DNA from: Kribbella sandramycini
GTDB lineage: Bacteria; Actinomycetota; Actinomycetes; Propionibacteriales; Kribbellaceae
Assembly: GCF_013131805.1 (NCBI RefSeq)
Contig: NZ_JABJRC010000005.1
Coordinates: 310,001 to 374,000, forward strand
Direction: 5' to 3'
DNA: 64,000 nucleotides
Below, in pieces: positions 32,729-39,980 of the stretch; the stretch's first letter is position 1; every line of letters begins with the position of its first letter. The notes under the pieces were generated by a model, which was given only the letters and a program-made list of their open reading frames with translations, made no database searches and was not told the DNA's origin. The translations under genes were made by a program, and so were the position numbers.

Positions 32729-34183
32729 TCACGGCGCGAGCACGGTCTCCAGGAGGCGGGTCAGGTCTTGGCCGAATGGACGATCGGCCTCGATCGGCGG
32801 TACGACGTCCGCGGTCGCCTGGAGCAGGCCGGGCGGGAGGGGGCGCTTCGCGAGCAGGTGCGCCTGGTAGACGGCAAGCAGCTCGCACGCGGTCACCTCG
32901 CGGGCCAGCCGGATCGCCTCGCCGAGGTTACCGACCGCCTCCCACGAGAAGCTCTGCACATCCTCCTGCCCGTTCGACGTCTCCACGGTCCCGATCCCGG
33001 TCGGCAGCGCACACCGCCGTAACCGATGCGTCGTCGCCACCGCCCGCTTGTGCACCGCCACCAACCCAGCCTGCGGCCCCGGCACGAACGCGAGCTGCGC
33101 GTTCAGCCCGGTCACGGCCGGATCCAGCAACCGATGCAACCGAGCCGCCGAAACCTCAGCCGCATGCGCCAGCGCGCTCACCAGGTGGTCGCAGTACGCC
33201 GTCAGCTCGATCCCGTGGAACCCCGCCGTCCCCACGAACTCGCCGCCCAAGTACGCCGGCGAATCCATCACCCCCGCGAACGCCCGCTCCACCGCGTCGT
33301 CCAGATCGCCGATCGCCCGCCGCACATAAGCCCCCACCTGCCCCGCCACCCGAAACGAAACCGCCGCCTGCAGCCCCCGCGGCTCCCCCTCCACCCCCGC
33401 CAACTCCCGCAACCGCCCCAACTCCCCCGCCAGTACTTCATCCCCCCGCCCCGCAAGCTCGCTGTACGGCCCCCGATTGGCCCGAACCACCGCAATCGCC
33501 CCGGCCGCGACGCACGTGAGGTGATCCGCCAACCGCCGAGCCCGCGAGGCATGAAGAGCAGCCCGCCCAGTTGCCCCAGGAATCCCAGCCAGCAAGGCAA
33601 TTCCCTCCTTCGGGCCCAGGGCGAAGGAGGCCTCTGGCCGATCGGCCTCCTCGTCGCCTCCGGCGCCGCCGCCCAGGGCGGCGGGGGCGGTTCGTTCGGC
33701 GGGCTCGATCCGGGGGCTTGGCCCCTCCTCGGCTCCGGTGACGAGGGGGGTCATGGCGTGGGCCAGGGGGATGATTTCGCCGGCCGAACCGGCTCCTGAG
33801 GCTGGGATTTGGGGTAGCTGTCCGCTGTTGATGAAGGCGACCAGGTGGTGGATGAGTTCGACTGAGACGGCGGGGTCGCCGGCGAGGAGGGTGCGGAGGC
33901 GGGCCAGGAGGACGGCTCGGGTTTCGGTGGGGTCGAGCCAGGGTGGGCCGCCGACGGCTCGGGCGAGGAGGAGGTTGCGTTGGTGGACGGCTTGTTCGGC
34001 GGCGGTGAGGCGGACTTTGCTGAGGGCGCCCATGCCGGTGTTGACACCGTAGACAGGGGCGCCGGCGGCGAGCGTGGCCAGGGCTGCGGTGCGGGTAGCG
34101 GCCAACTGGTCGAGGAGGGGCTGGGCGAGCTCGATGGGCTCGGGGCTGGTGGGGTCGACGTCCGCGGGCTTCGTGATCAGCAT
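32729..34183 (-). CDS. Divergent HAL/PAL-family ammonia-lyase-like protein, MIO position altered
   Basis: 484 aa from ATG 34183, whose A overlaps the upstream TGA (TGATG). Family signatures are YGVNTGMGALS (Tyr45), HQRNLLLARAVG, IPASGAGSAGEIIPLAH and SNGQEDVQSFSW. Aligned on PLAH, the MIO tripeptide Ala-Ser-Gly is replaced by Ser133-Ala134-Gly135; an ASG exists at 128-130 but five residues out of register. The usual KEGLALINGT is KEGIALLAGIPG. Residues ~152-189 are an Ala/Gly/Glu-rich linker encoded by palindromic DNA. It may lack lyase activity or use another mechanism. Coupled to the cyclodeaminase-like gene. Confidence 0.8.
   Translation of the reverse strand: MLITKPADVDPTSPEPIELAQPLLDQLAATRTAALATLAAGAPVYGVNTGMGALSKVRLTAAEQAVHQRNLLLARAVGGPPWLDPTETRAVLLARLRTLLAGDPAVSVELIHHLVAFINSGQLPQIPASGAGSAGEIIPLAHAMTPLVTGAEEGPSPRIEPAERTAPAALGGGAGGDEEADRPEASFALGPKEGIALLAGIPGATGRAALHASRARRLADHLTCVAAGAIAVVRANRGPYSELAGRGDEVLAGELGRLRELAGVEGEPRGLQAAVSFRVAGQVGAYVRRAIGDLDDAVERAFAGVMDSPAYLGGEFVGTAGFHGIELTAYCDHLVSALAHAAEVSAARLHRLLDPAVTGLNAQLAFVPGPQAGLVAVHKRAVATTHRLRRCALPTGIGTVETSNGQEDVQSFSWEAVGNLGEAIRLAREVTACELLAVYQAHLLAKRPLPPGLLQATADVVPPIEADRPFGQDLTRLLETVLAP
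33604..33684. repeat. Three consecutive perfect inverted repeats inside the lyase-like gene
   Basis: CCTCCTTCG...CGAAGGAGG (33604-33612/33622-33630), GAGGCC...GGCCTC (33627-33632/33644-33649) and CCGCCGCCC-A-GGGCGGCGG (33666-33674/33676-33684) sit side by side within the coding frame. They encode the low-complexity linker. This looks like a palindromic element inserted in frame. Confidence 0.7.
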
Positions 34184-35196
34184 CAGTGGAACCGGAGCAT
34201 CGTGCCGAGGTCGGCGGCTTCGGCGCGGCGCAGGATCAGATGCGCGATCGCGACGTCGAGCAAGGACAGGCCGCGATGCCAGAAAAGGTTGCGCTCGGCA
34301 TCGTTCTCGCGCCCGGGTTTCGCGCCGGCGACGATCTGGCCGAGCTCGGCGTACAGATTCTCCGGCGACAGCCGGCCGGTGTCGACGTGCCGGCGGAGTG
34401 CGCCGAACCGCCCGGACTGCGCCTCGCGCCAGTCGTCGACGACCACCTTGTCCATCACGTCGAGCAGGTCGAGCTCGACCGCGCTGACCGTCCCGTACGG
34501 AACCACGAAGGCGCCCGGCCGGACGGCGGCCGTCCGCAGCAGCGGCTCCGGCTCCAGCAGCCGCGTCGCCTCGACCAGGACGTCGGCGCCGTCGAACGCC
34601 TCCTCGGCCGTCGCACACACCCGCACCGGCGTCGACAACTCCTCCGACAGCTCGGCCGCGAACTTCTCCCGCGACTCCGGCCGCCGCGACGTCACCCGGA
34701 TCTCGTCCAGCTCGAAGAGATCATCGAGCATCGTCACGTTCCACCAGGCCGTCCCGCGGGCGCCGGCGTGCGCGAGGATCTTGCTGTCCTGCCGCGCCAG
34801 GTATCGCGCGCCGACGGTCGTCATCGCGCCCGTCCGCGCGGCGGTGACGAAGGTCGCGTCCAGGACGGCGAGCGGGACGCCGGTCGTCGGGTCGAACAAG
34901 GTCGCCATCGCCAGCTCGCTCGGCAACCCGCGCTGGTAGTTCGGCACGAAGTCGCCGACCACCTTGACCCCGCTGATGCCGTGCTCGCCGAGCCCGTCGA
35001 GATGCCCGCGGAGGATGTTGAAATGCCCGATCCCGCCGTTGTCCGGCGTCAGGTGCACCCGCGGCTCGAAACTGGTCCGGCCGAGACCGTGCTCGCGGAC
35101 GGCGTCCTCGACCGCGTCGACGATCTCCGTCCGGGTCAGTCCGAGCGAGTCGATCTCCGGGCCGCTCAGGAATCGCAGCCAGATACCCTCCGTCAC
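34183..35196 (-). CDS. Ornithine cyclodeaminase / mu-crystallin family protein
   Basis: 337 aa from GTG 35196, after AAGGAG. The substrate-binding part has ISGVKVVGDFVPNYQRGLPSELAMATLFDPTTGVPLAVLDATFVTAARTGAMTTVGARYL, characteristic of the family (Lys in GVKVVGDF). A Rossmann half follows (ILAHAGARGTAWWNV; the usual GxGxQA is changed to GARGTA). Family members include ornithine cyclodeaminase, alanine dehydrogenase and ketimine (piperideine/pyrroline-2-carboxylate) reductases, so the reaction cannot be fixed. Its TGA overlaps the next ATG by one base, giving tight coupling to the lyase-like protein. Confidence 0.85.
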   Translation of the reverse strand: MTEGIWLRFLSGPEIDSLGLTRTEIVDAVEDAVREHGLGRTSFEPRVHLTPDNGGIGHFNILRGHLDGLGEHGISGVKVVGDFVPNYQRGLPSELAMATLFDPTTGVPLAVLDATFVTAARTGAMTTVGARYLARQDSKILAHAGARGTAWWNVTMLDDLFELDEIRVTSRRPESREKFAAELSEELSTPVRVCATAEEAFDGADVLVEATRLLEPEPLLRTAAVRPGAFVVPYGTVSAVELDLLDVMDKVVVDDWREAQSGRFGALRRHVDTGRLSPENLYAELGQIVAGAKPGRENDAERNLFWHRGLSLLDVAIAHLILRRAEAADLGTMLRFH

Positions 35197-35261
35197 CCAA
35201 GTCTCCTTCGGTCGTCGTGGTTCGATACTAAAGTTCGCTCCCCGGCCGCTAGTTTTTGAGC

Positions 35262-35954
35262 ATGCAGGCGAAGACCGTGATCGGGCACTCGACCCTCGAC
35301 AAGCTGATCCTGTTCGGCGGCCTGCCCGTCGCCGGGCTCGTGCTCGGGTTCTTCCTGCCCCGGTTCGCCGACTGGGCGGTCACCAAACCGTGGATGCCGT
35401 GGAAACGGATCCTCGAGGTGATCGGGCACGGAGATGCCTGGTGGGTGGTGCTGATCTGCACCGTGGTCGGCGGGCTGGCCGGGCTGCTGCTGGGCGCGAT
35501 CGCGCTGGACGACACGCTCAAGGTGACGATCACCCACGAGCGGGTGGAGTTCCTGAAGAACGAGCAGACGCTGGTCGTGCCGCGTGAGAAGGTCTCGGTC
35601 GCGTTCCTGGACGGTAAGCAGATCGTGCTCCTCGATGCGACCTCGAAGGAGCTGGCGCGGGAGAAACACGACCAGCTCAAGGGCGAGGCCAAGCAGATCC
35701 CGCAGGCCTTCCGCGCCCACGGCTACCCGTGGACCGACAGCGATCCGTACGAGAGCCGCTTCCGCCGCTGGGTCGAGGACGAACCCGAGCTGCCGCCGAC
35801 CGTCAACGCCCTGCTCAAGGCCCGCGCCCGCAGCTTCGACGACGACAAGGGCAAGGCCGACCTCCGCGAGCTCCGCGACGAGGTCATCAAACTCGGTTTC
35901 ACCGTGAAGGACAGGGACAAGAAGCAGTACTGGCGGCCGACCACTCCGAACTAG
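35262..35954 (+). CDS. Membrane protein with PH-like domain, YqeB-like
   Basis: 230 aa. Two membrane helices (KLILFGGLPVAGLVLGFFLP, residues 14-33; WWVVLICTVVGGLAGLLLGAIAL, about 60-83) precede a small beta domain (LKVTITHERVEFLKNEQTLVVPREKVSVAFLDGKQIVLLD), which resembles bacterial PH domains. A charged helical C-terminus follows (ESRFRRWVEDEPELPPTVNALLKARARS). The layout is like that of YqeB-type proteins in Bacillus and actinobacteria; function unknown. Its stop overlaps the next convergent gene by 4 bp. Confidence 0.75.
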   Translation: MQAKTVIGHSTLDKLILFGGLPVAGLVLGFFLPRFADWAVTKPWMPWKRILEVIGHGDAWWVVLICTVVGGLAGLLLGAIALDDTLKVTITHERVEFLKNEQTLVVPREKVSVAFLDGKQIVLLDATSKELAREKHDQLKGEAKQIPQAFRAHGYPWTDSDPYESRFRRWVEDEPELPPTVNALLKARARSFDDDKGKADLRELRDEVIKLGFTVKDRDKKQYWRPTTPN

Positions 35955-36337
35955 TTCTCCAGCAGGTGCAGGACCGCCGTCGCGTACGCCTGCTCGGCGT
36001 CCGCGGAGGTATGTGTGCTGTCGGTCAGCTGGACGGCGAATCCCTCAGGGGTGGCCGCCAGCGACTGGAAATGCGCACCCAGCAACGCCCGCAACTGCTC
36101 TTCGCGGGGCAGCCAGATGACTTCGCGCTGTTCGATACTGTCGAGCGCCCATTCGGTGGTGCCGTTGAAGCCGATCACCTTGCTGCCCTGATAGTCGTGC
36201 ACCTCGACGGTCATGTCGCTCACCACGAACACGTCGTCGTCCATCTCCCGGTCCGGCACCACGAACCGGTCCCCGGCCGAGGGCGCCCAGAGCACCCCCG
36301 CCTGACGCAGTCGCCCGGCCTGCTCGATCGTGATCAC
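35951..36337 (-). CDS. Small conserved actinobacterial protein, unknown function
   Basis: 128 aa if it starts at GTG 36337 (VITIEQAGRLRQAGVLW); ATG 36361 adds eight residues, and neither has a well-spaced ribosome binding site. The sequence GDRFVVPDREMDDDVFVVSDMTVEVHD and VIGFNGTTEWALDSIEQREVIWLPREEQL is of a type I recall being labelled CpaE-like pilus assembly. I see no P-loop or receiver domain to support that name. Cytoplasmic, alpha-beta, role unknown. Confidence 0.75.
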   Translation of the reverse strand: MITIEQAGRLRQAGVLWAPSAGDRFVVPDREMDDDVFVVSDMTVEVHDYQGSKVIGFNGTTEWALDSIEQREVIWLPREEQLRALLGAHFQSLAATPEGFAVQLTDSTHTSADAEQAYATAVLHLLEN

Positions 36338-36388
36338 CCCTCCATCTTCACCGCATGACACAAACCACGCAGGAGGGCCGGGCGAGTT

Positions 36389-36763
36389 TCAGCGGCTGAG
36401 CGCCGCCCGGAGCTCGGCCGCGCGGTGGGCGATCCGGTCCCGGACTTCGGTGGTGAGTGGCAGGTCGAGCAGCGCGGTCGCCTGCAGCTGGCTCAAGCCC
36501 AGCTCGGCGCGGAGCCGACGGACGGCGGTCTCCCGGTCGGCCGAGGTCGCCAGCAGCGCCGACACCTCGGCACGCCGCTCGAACGCGGCCAGCACGCCGT
36601 CGTAGATCTCCAGCTGGGTGTACGCCGATCGGTCCGGCTCGGGCACGACTGCCTCCGTCGTCTTCTCGTTGCTCCGGACCACCTGCCGCCACAGGGCGGG
36701 GACGGCGAGCCGGGCGCGCGTGTAGCGCAGGGGCAGCGGCTGTGCGTAGGTCATCGTCATCAT
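36389..36763 (-). CDS. Small protein resembling the GyrA/ParC coiled-coil region
   Basis: 124 aa; AAGGAG precedes three closely spaced ATGs (36763, 36760, 36754). Residues ~48-120 read YTQLEIYDGVLAAFERRAEVSALLATS...AVRRLRAELGLSQLQATALLDLPL. That pattern matches the stretch of type IIA topoisomerase A subunits after the tower (hxIhxGLLxALxxhDEVIxLIR...LxxxFGLSExQAxAILDhxL). The catalytic Tyr and DNA-gate domains are absent. It may be a free-standing relative that touches gyrase or simply shares the fold. Same strand as the M15 peptidase but upstream of nothing obvious. Confidence 0.7.
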   Translation of the reverse strand: MMTMTYAQPLPLRYTRARLAVPALWRQVVRSNEKTTEAVVPEPDRSAYTQLEIYDGVLAAFERRAEVSALLATSADRETAVRRLRAELGLSQLQATALLDLPLTTEVRDRIAHRAAELRAALSR

Positions 36764-36787
36764 CGGCTCCTTGGAGGTGGTTGCGGA

Positions 36788-37525
36788 CTATCGGGATTTC
36801 GCCACGCTGTGGGGTTCACGGGGTGGGCAGGCGCGACCAGGCGAGGTGATCGCCTCGAAGTGCCAGGGTTCGTTGTCGTAGCGGCGGCAGATGCCGAAGC
36901 GGTAGCCGTTCTTGTCCAGCCAGGCCATCGCCGCGGCCGGCGCGATGTCGACAGCCTTACCGTGCACATGGGCGGAGTCCTCGGGCGGTAGCACCCAGCG
37001 CGCGGCCGCCTTCCGCGAGCCGTACTTCTTGACCGCCGCGTCGAAGAGCCGCTGCTGTTTGGCGGCGCTGCGCCGCCCGGAGTTGATCCGGATCGTCACA
37101 CCGTCGGCGCGCGCGGTCAGGATCGCCTTCTTCAGCCGCGTGCGCAGCTTCGGCGCCAGCCCGGCCAGGCTCTCCTCGTCGTACTCGGCGGTCTTCTTGG
37201 GCACCGGCTTCGGCACCGGTTTCGGCTTCCGGGTGACCTTCTTCGGCGCCGGCGAGACGGTCGCCTTCGGCAGCGTCGGCTTCGGCTTCGGGGCCGACGG
37301 CGACGACTTGGACCTCAGCGTCGCGCTCGGCGGCCCGGAGACCGGCGGCGCGCTCAGGCCCGAGACGACGGGCTCCTTGTCCGCGGCCGGTTTGAAAAGC
37401 TCGCCCAGCTGGGTATGCCAGATCAGGAGGGAGCCGACCAGGGTGACCAGGACGGCGACCGCCGTGACCGACAGCGACCGCTTACGCACCGCGTGCCTCG
37501 GCCGCGGCGGCAGGTCGTTGGTCAT
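36788..37525 (-). CDS. M15 family D-Ala-D-Ala carboxypeptidase, membrane anchored
   Basis: 245 aa. A short basic cytoplasmic start is followed by one helix (SLSVTAVAVLVTLVGSLLIWH, about 17-37). A ~70-residue Pro/Lys/Ser stalk (PKPKPTLPKATVSPAPKKVTRKPKPVPKPVPKK) leads to a VanY-type M15 domain. Zinc-site motifs are RINSGRRSAAKQQRLF, SAHVHGKAVDI (SxHxxGxAxD) and EPWHFE. It should trim D-alanyl ends of peptidoglycan outside the membrane. Divergent from the NarL-type kinase. Confidence 0.92.
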   Translation of the reverse strand: MTNDLPPRPRHAVRKRSLSVTAVAVLVTLVGSLLIWHTQLGELFKPAADKEPVVSGLSAPPVSGPPSATLRSKSSPSAPKPKPTLPKATVSPAPKKVTRKPKPVPKPVPKKTAEYDEESLAGLAPKLRTRLKKAILTARADGVTIRINSGRRSAAKQQRLFDAAVKKYGSRKAAARWVLPPEDSAHVHGKAVDIAPAAAMAWLDKNGYRFGICRRYDNEPWHFEAITSPGRACPPREPHSVAKSR

Positions 37526-37627
37526 GGGGTACAGCCTCTCGGATCGGCACGGTCGCCACATCGGCCCCAGGGACCGTCCTCGCAGGCCTGAAGTAGGCCC
37601 TGAGTATCAGATCGGACGTCCCGACTC

Positions 37628-37642
37628 CTCCAAAAGTTGGAG
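37628..37642. promoter_or_regulatory. CTCCAA-AAG-TTGGAG dyad upstream of sensor kinase
   Basis: Perfect 6-bp arms lie in the 157-bp divergent spacer, 41 bp before the kinase start. It may be the binding site of the cognate LuxR-type regulator. No T tract on either strand. Confidence 0.3.
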
Positions 37643-37682
37643 AGTTACCCGACCGCGCTGACGAAGCGTTATCGAGCACCGG

Positions 37683-39056
37683 ATGACTACGCTGGGCGAC
37701 ATGACCCGATGGCGACGCCTCTCGCAGCTCCAGCAGGACCTGCTGCTGGCCGCCGGCGCCGGTCTCGTCTGGTTCGGGGCGCTCCAAATCATCAACGACA
37801 GCTGGCTGCGCCCGCGGAACCCGATGGTGTCCGTGGTGACCGGCCTCTTCCTGGTCGCCACCATCGCCTTCGGCCGCCGCCGGCCACGCACGACGCTGAT
37901 CGCGGTCTCCATCCTCTACCCGTTCGTGTACGCCACCGTCGGCACCGGCCTGGCCGCGCAGCTCGGGCTGAGCGTCTTCGGCCAGCCCAAGATCGCCGAC
38001 GCCGCGCTGCAGTCGGAGATCCATCTGGCCCCGCTCCTGGTGGCCGGCTACCTGGCCGCGGCCAACGGCGTCCGCCGCCTGGTCAGCGGGTTCTTCGCGA
38101 TGGGCAGCCTGGCCGGGCTGATGATCGGGCTGCCGACCGTGGTCGCGATCGTGCTCGGCCACTCCAACCGCGCGATCATGTACGGCACCCGCTACCAGAA
38201 CCTGCCGAGCGACCTGCAGAGCCTCTACAGCTACATCGACGTGTCGCTGTTCGTGTTCGCCGAAGGGCTGATCTGCGGCATGGTGCTGCTCGGCGCCGAC
38301 GTGTACCGGCGGCGCAAGAACCTCGCCGTCCTGGAGCAGCGCAACGCCGAGCTGGTCCGGCTGCGCGCGGTCGAGGCCGAGCGGGCCGCGGTCGCCGAGC
38401 GGACCCGGATCGCCCGCGACCTGCACGACGTGATCTCGCACCATGTCAGCGCCGTGGTGATCCGGGCCCAGGCGGCCGACCGGGTCGCCGACCAGCGGCC
38501 CGAGGTGCTGCGCGAGGCGATCCGCTGGATCATTGCCAGCGGCAAGGAGGCACTGAGCGCGATGCGGGAGACGGTCCGGGTGCTGAACACCGCGCAGTCC
38601 GGCGCCGAGCTGAGCACCGGCTCCGGCGGCGGCACGGCCCCGGTCCCGGATCTGGGCGACGTCGCCCGGATGGGCGAGCGGCTGAAGGCCGTCGGGATCG
38701 ACGTCGCGATGGTGCTGCCGACCCGGCAGCAGCAGCTCACCACGGCCACCGAGCTGACCGCCGTCCGCATCATTCAGGAGGCGCTGACCAACGTGATGGT
38801 GCACGCGAAGGCGACCGCGGCTCGGGTGACCTGGCAGAGTGGACCGCAGGGCGAGCTCCTCACGATCGACGACAACGGCAGCGGCGGCCCGCCGCCGGTG
38901 AACGTCCTGGAGACCGCCCGGCGGAGCGAGAGCGGCCGCGGGAACGGGCTGATCGGAATGCGCGAACGGGCCACAGCGGTCGGCGGCACCCTCGCCGTCG
39001 CGGCCGGCCCCTTGGGTGGATGGAGAGTGCAGGCATGGCTGCCGCCGCAGAGCTGA
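37683..39056 (+). CDS. NarL/DesK-type sensor histidine kinase (HisKA_3)
   Basis: 457 aa from ATG 37683; ATG 37701 is possible. About six membrane helices cover residues 18-212. The HisKA_3 H-box is ERTRIARDLHDVISHHVSAVVI. The ATPase domain holds IIQEALTNVMVHAKATAARV, TIDDNGSGG and GRGNGLIGMRERA. DNGSG replaces the common DNGxG fully, so it is expected to be active. The response-regulator start lies 22 bp inside this gene. Confidence 0.93.
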   Translation: MTTLGDMTRWRRLSQLQQDLLLAAGAGLVWFGALQIINDSWLRPRNPMVSVVTGLFLVATIAFGRRRPRTTLIAVSILYPFVYATVGTGLAAQLGLSVFGQPKIADAALQSEIHLAPLLVAGYLAAANGVRRLVSGFFAMGSLAGLMIGLPTVVAIVLGHSNRAIMYGTRYQNLPSDLQSLYSYIDVSLFVFAEGLICGMVLLGADVYRRRKNLAVLEQRNAELVRLRAVEAERAAVAERTRIARDLHDVISHHVSAVVIRAQAADRVADQRPEVLREAIRWIIASGKEALSAMRETVRVLNTAQSGAELSTGSGGGTAPVPDLGDVARMGERLKAVGIDVAMVLPTRQQQLTTATELTAVRIIQEALTNVMVHAKATAARVTWQSGPQGELLTIDDNGSGGPPPVNVLETARRSESGRGNGLIGMRERATAVGGTLAVAAGPLGGWRVQAWLPPQS

Positions 39057-39802
39057 CGGAGACCGAGCAGAGCCCGATCCGGATCCTGGTCGCCGACGAC
39101 CAGGGCGTGATCCGGATGGGCCTGGCGATGATCCTCGACCACGAGCCGGACCTGACCACGGTCGCCCAGGCCGGGGACGGCGAGGAGGCGCTGCGGCTGA
39201 TCGAGCAGTACGACCCGGACGTCGTCCTGATGGACATCCGGATGCCGGTGATGGACGGCCTGGTCGCCACCGAGCGGATCACCACGGCGAACAAGGCCTC
39301 CGGCCGGTCGAAACCCGCCGTCCTGGTGCTGACCACGTTCGACGACGAGGCCTACGTGCTGAGCGCCGTCCGGGCCGGCGCCTCCGGATTTCTGCTCAAG
39401 GACACCGATCCCGATCTGCTGGTCTCCGCCGTCCGCGCCGTCCACCGCGGCGACTCGCTGGTCGACCCGGCGTCCACCCGCGTGCTGCTGGAGCGATGCG
39501 TCGAGCTGGAGCGTCAGGTCGGCGGGGTGGCGCCCAGCGCACCCGCCCAGCCGGATGCGCGCTGGGTCGGGATGTTGGCGCAGCTGAGTGAGCGCGAACG
39601 GGAGATCCTGGTCTGGATGGCGAGGGGTCTCTCGAACCGCGATCTGGCCGGCAAGCTGTTCGTCAGCGAGACCACGGTCAAGACCCATGTCAGCAGCGTG
39701 CTCTCCAAGCTGGGGCTGTCGAGCCGCGTGCAGGCCGTCGTGGTCGCCTACGAGGCCGGCGTCGTCCGGCCGGGTGAGGCCGACGTCCGCTGGGAGTCCT
39801 AG
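39035..39802 (+). CDS. NarL/LuxR-type response regulator
   Basis: 255 aa from ATG 39035. The receiver has ILVADDQGVIRMGLAMIL (acidic pocket), phospho-acceptor Asp in DVVLMDIRMPVMDG, Thr in LVLTTFD and Lys in GFLLKDTD. The C-terminal LuxR HTH reads LSEREREILVWMARGLSNRDLAGKLFVSETTVKTHVSSVLSKLGLSSR. It overlaps the kinase gene, its sure partner. Its stop overlaps a convergent small ORF by 4 bp. Confidence 0.95.
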   Translation: MAAAAELTETEQSPIRILVADDQGVIRMGLAMILDHEPDLTTVAQAGDGEEALRLIEQYDPDVVLMDIRMPVMDGLVATERITTANKASGRSKPAVLVLTTFDDEAYVLSAVRAGASGFLLKDTDPDLLVSAVRAVHRGDSLVDPASTRVLLERCVELERQVGGVAPSAPAQPDARWVGMLAQLSEREREILVWMARGLSNRDLAGKLFVSETTVKTHVSSVLSKLGLSSRVQAVVVAYEAGVVRPGEADVRWES

Positions 39803-39909
39803 AGGAGCAGCCAGGCCGCCACCCCAGCGGCGACGAGAAGTAGCAGGATGGTCACGAGCTGGCTGAATACCGAAGCCCTGCGGCGTTCGGGTAAGAAGTC
39901 CCCGGTCAT
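39799..39909 (-). CDS. Small single-helix membrane protein, 36 aa
   Basis: The peptide begins MTGDFLPERRRASVFSQL and continues into one hydrophobic helix (VTILLLLVAAGVAAWLLL) to the end. Charge distribution places the N-terminus in the cytoplasm. There is no clear ribosome binding site. Amphipathic basic start plus perfect helix argues it is real. Unknown function; it may modulate the adjacent sensor or receptor protein. Confidence 0.5.
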   Translation of the reverse strand: MTGDFLPERRRASVFSQLVTILLLLVAAGVAAWLLL

Positions 39910-39980
39910 ACGTCAAGGATTACTGACGAAACCCGGCTTCCCATCGGTCGTCGGTAGCATCTTCGGGTCCTCCTGAAGGA

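Noticed and set aside
34184-34618. N-terminal extension of the lyase-like frame
   Set aside because: It lies inside the cyclodeaminase-like gene in another frame; ATG 34183 with TGATG coupling and YGVNTG at the right distance fixes the start.
35951-36337. Pilus-assembly CpaE function
   Set aside because: No P-loop ATPase or receiver motif and no other pilus genes nearby.
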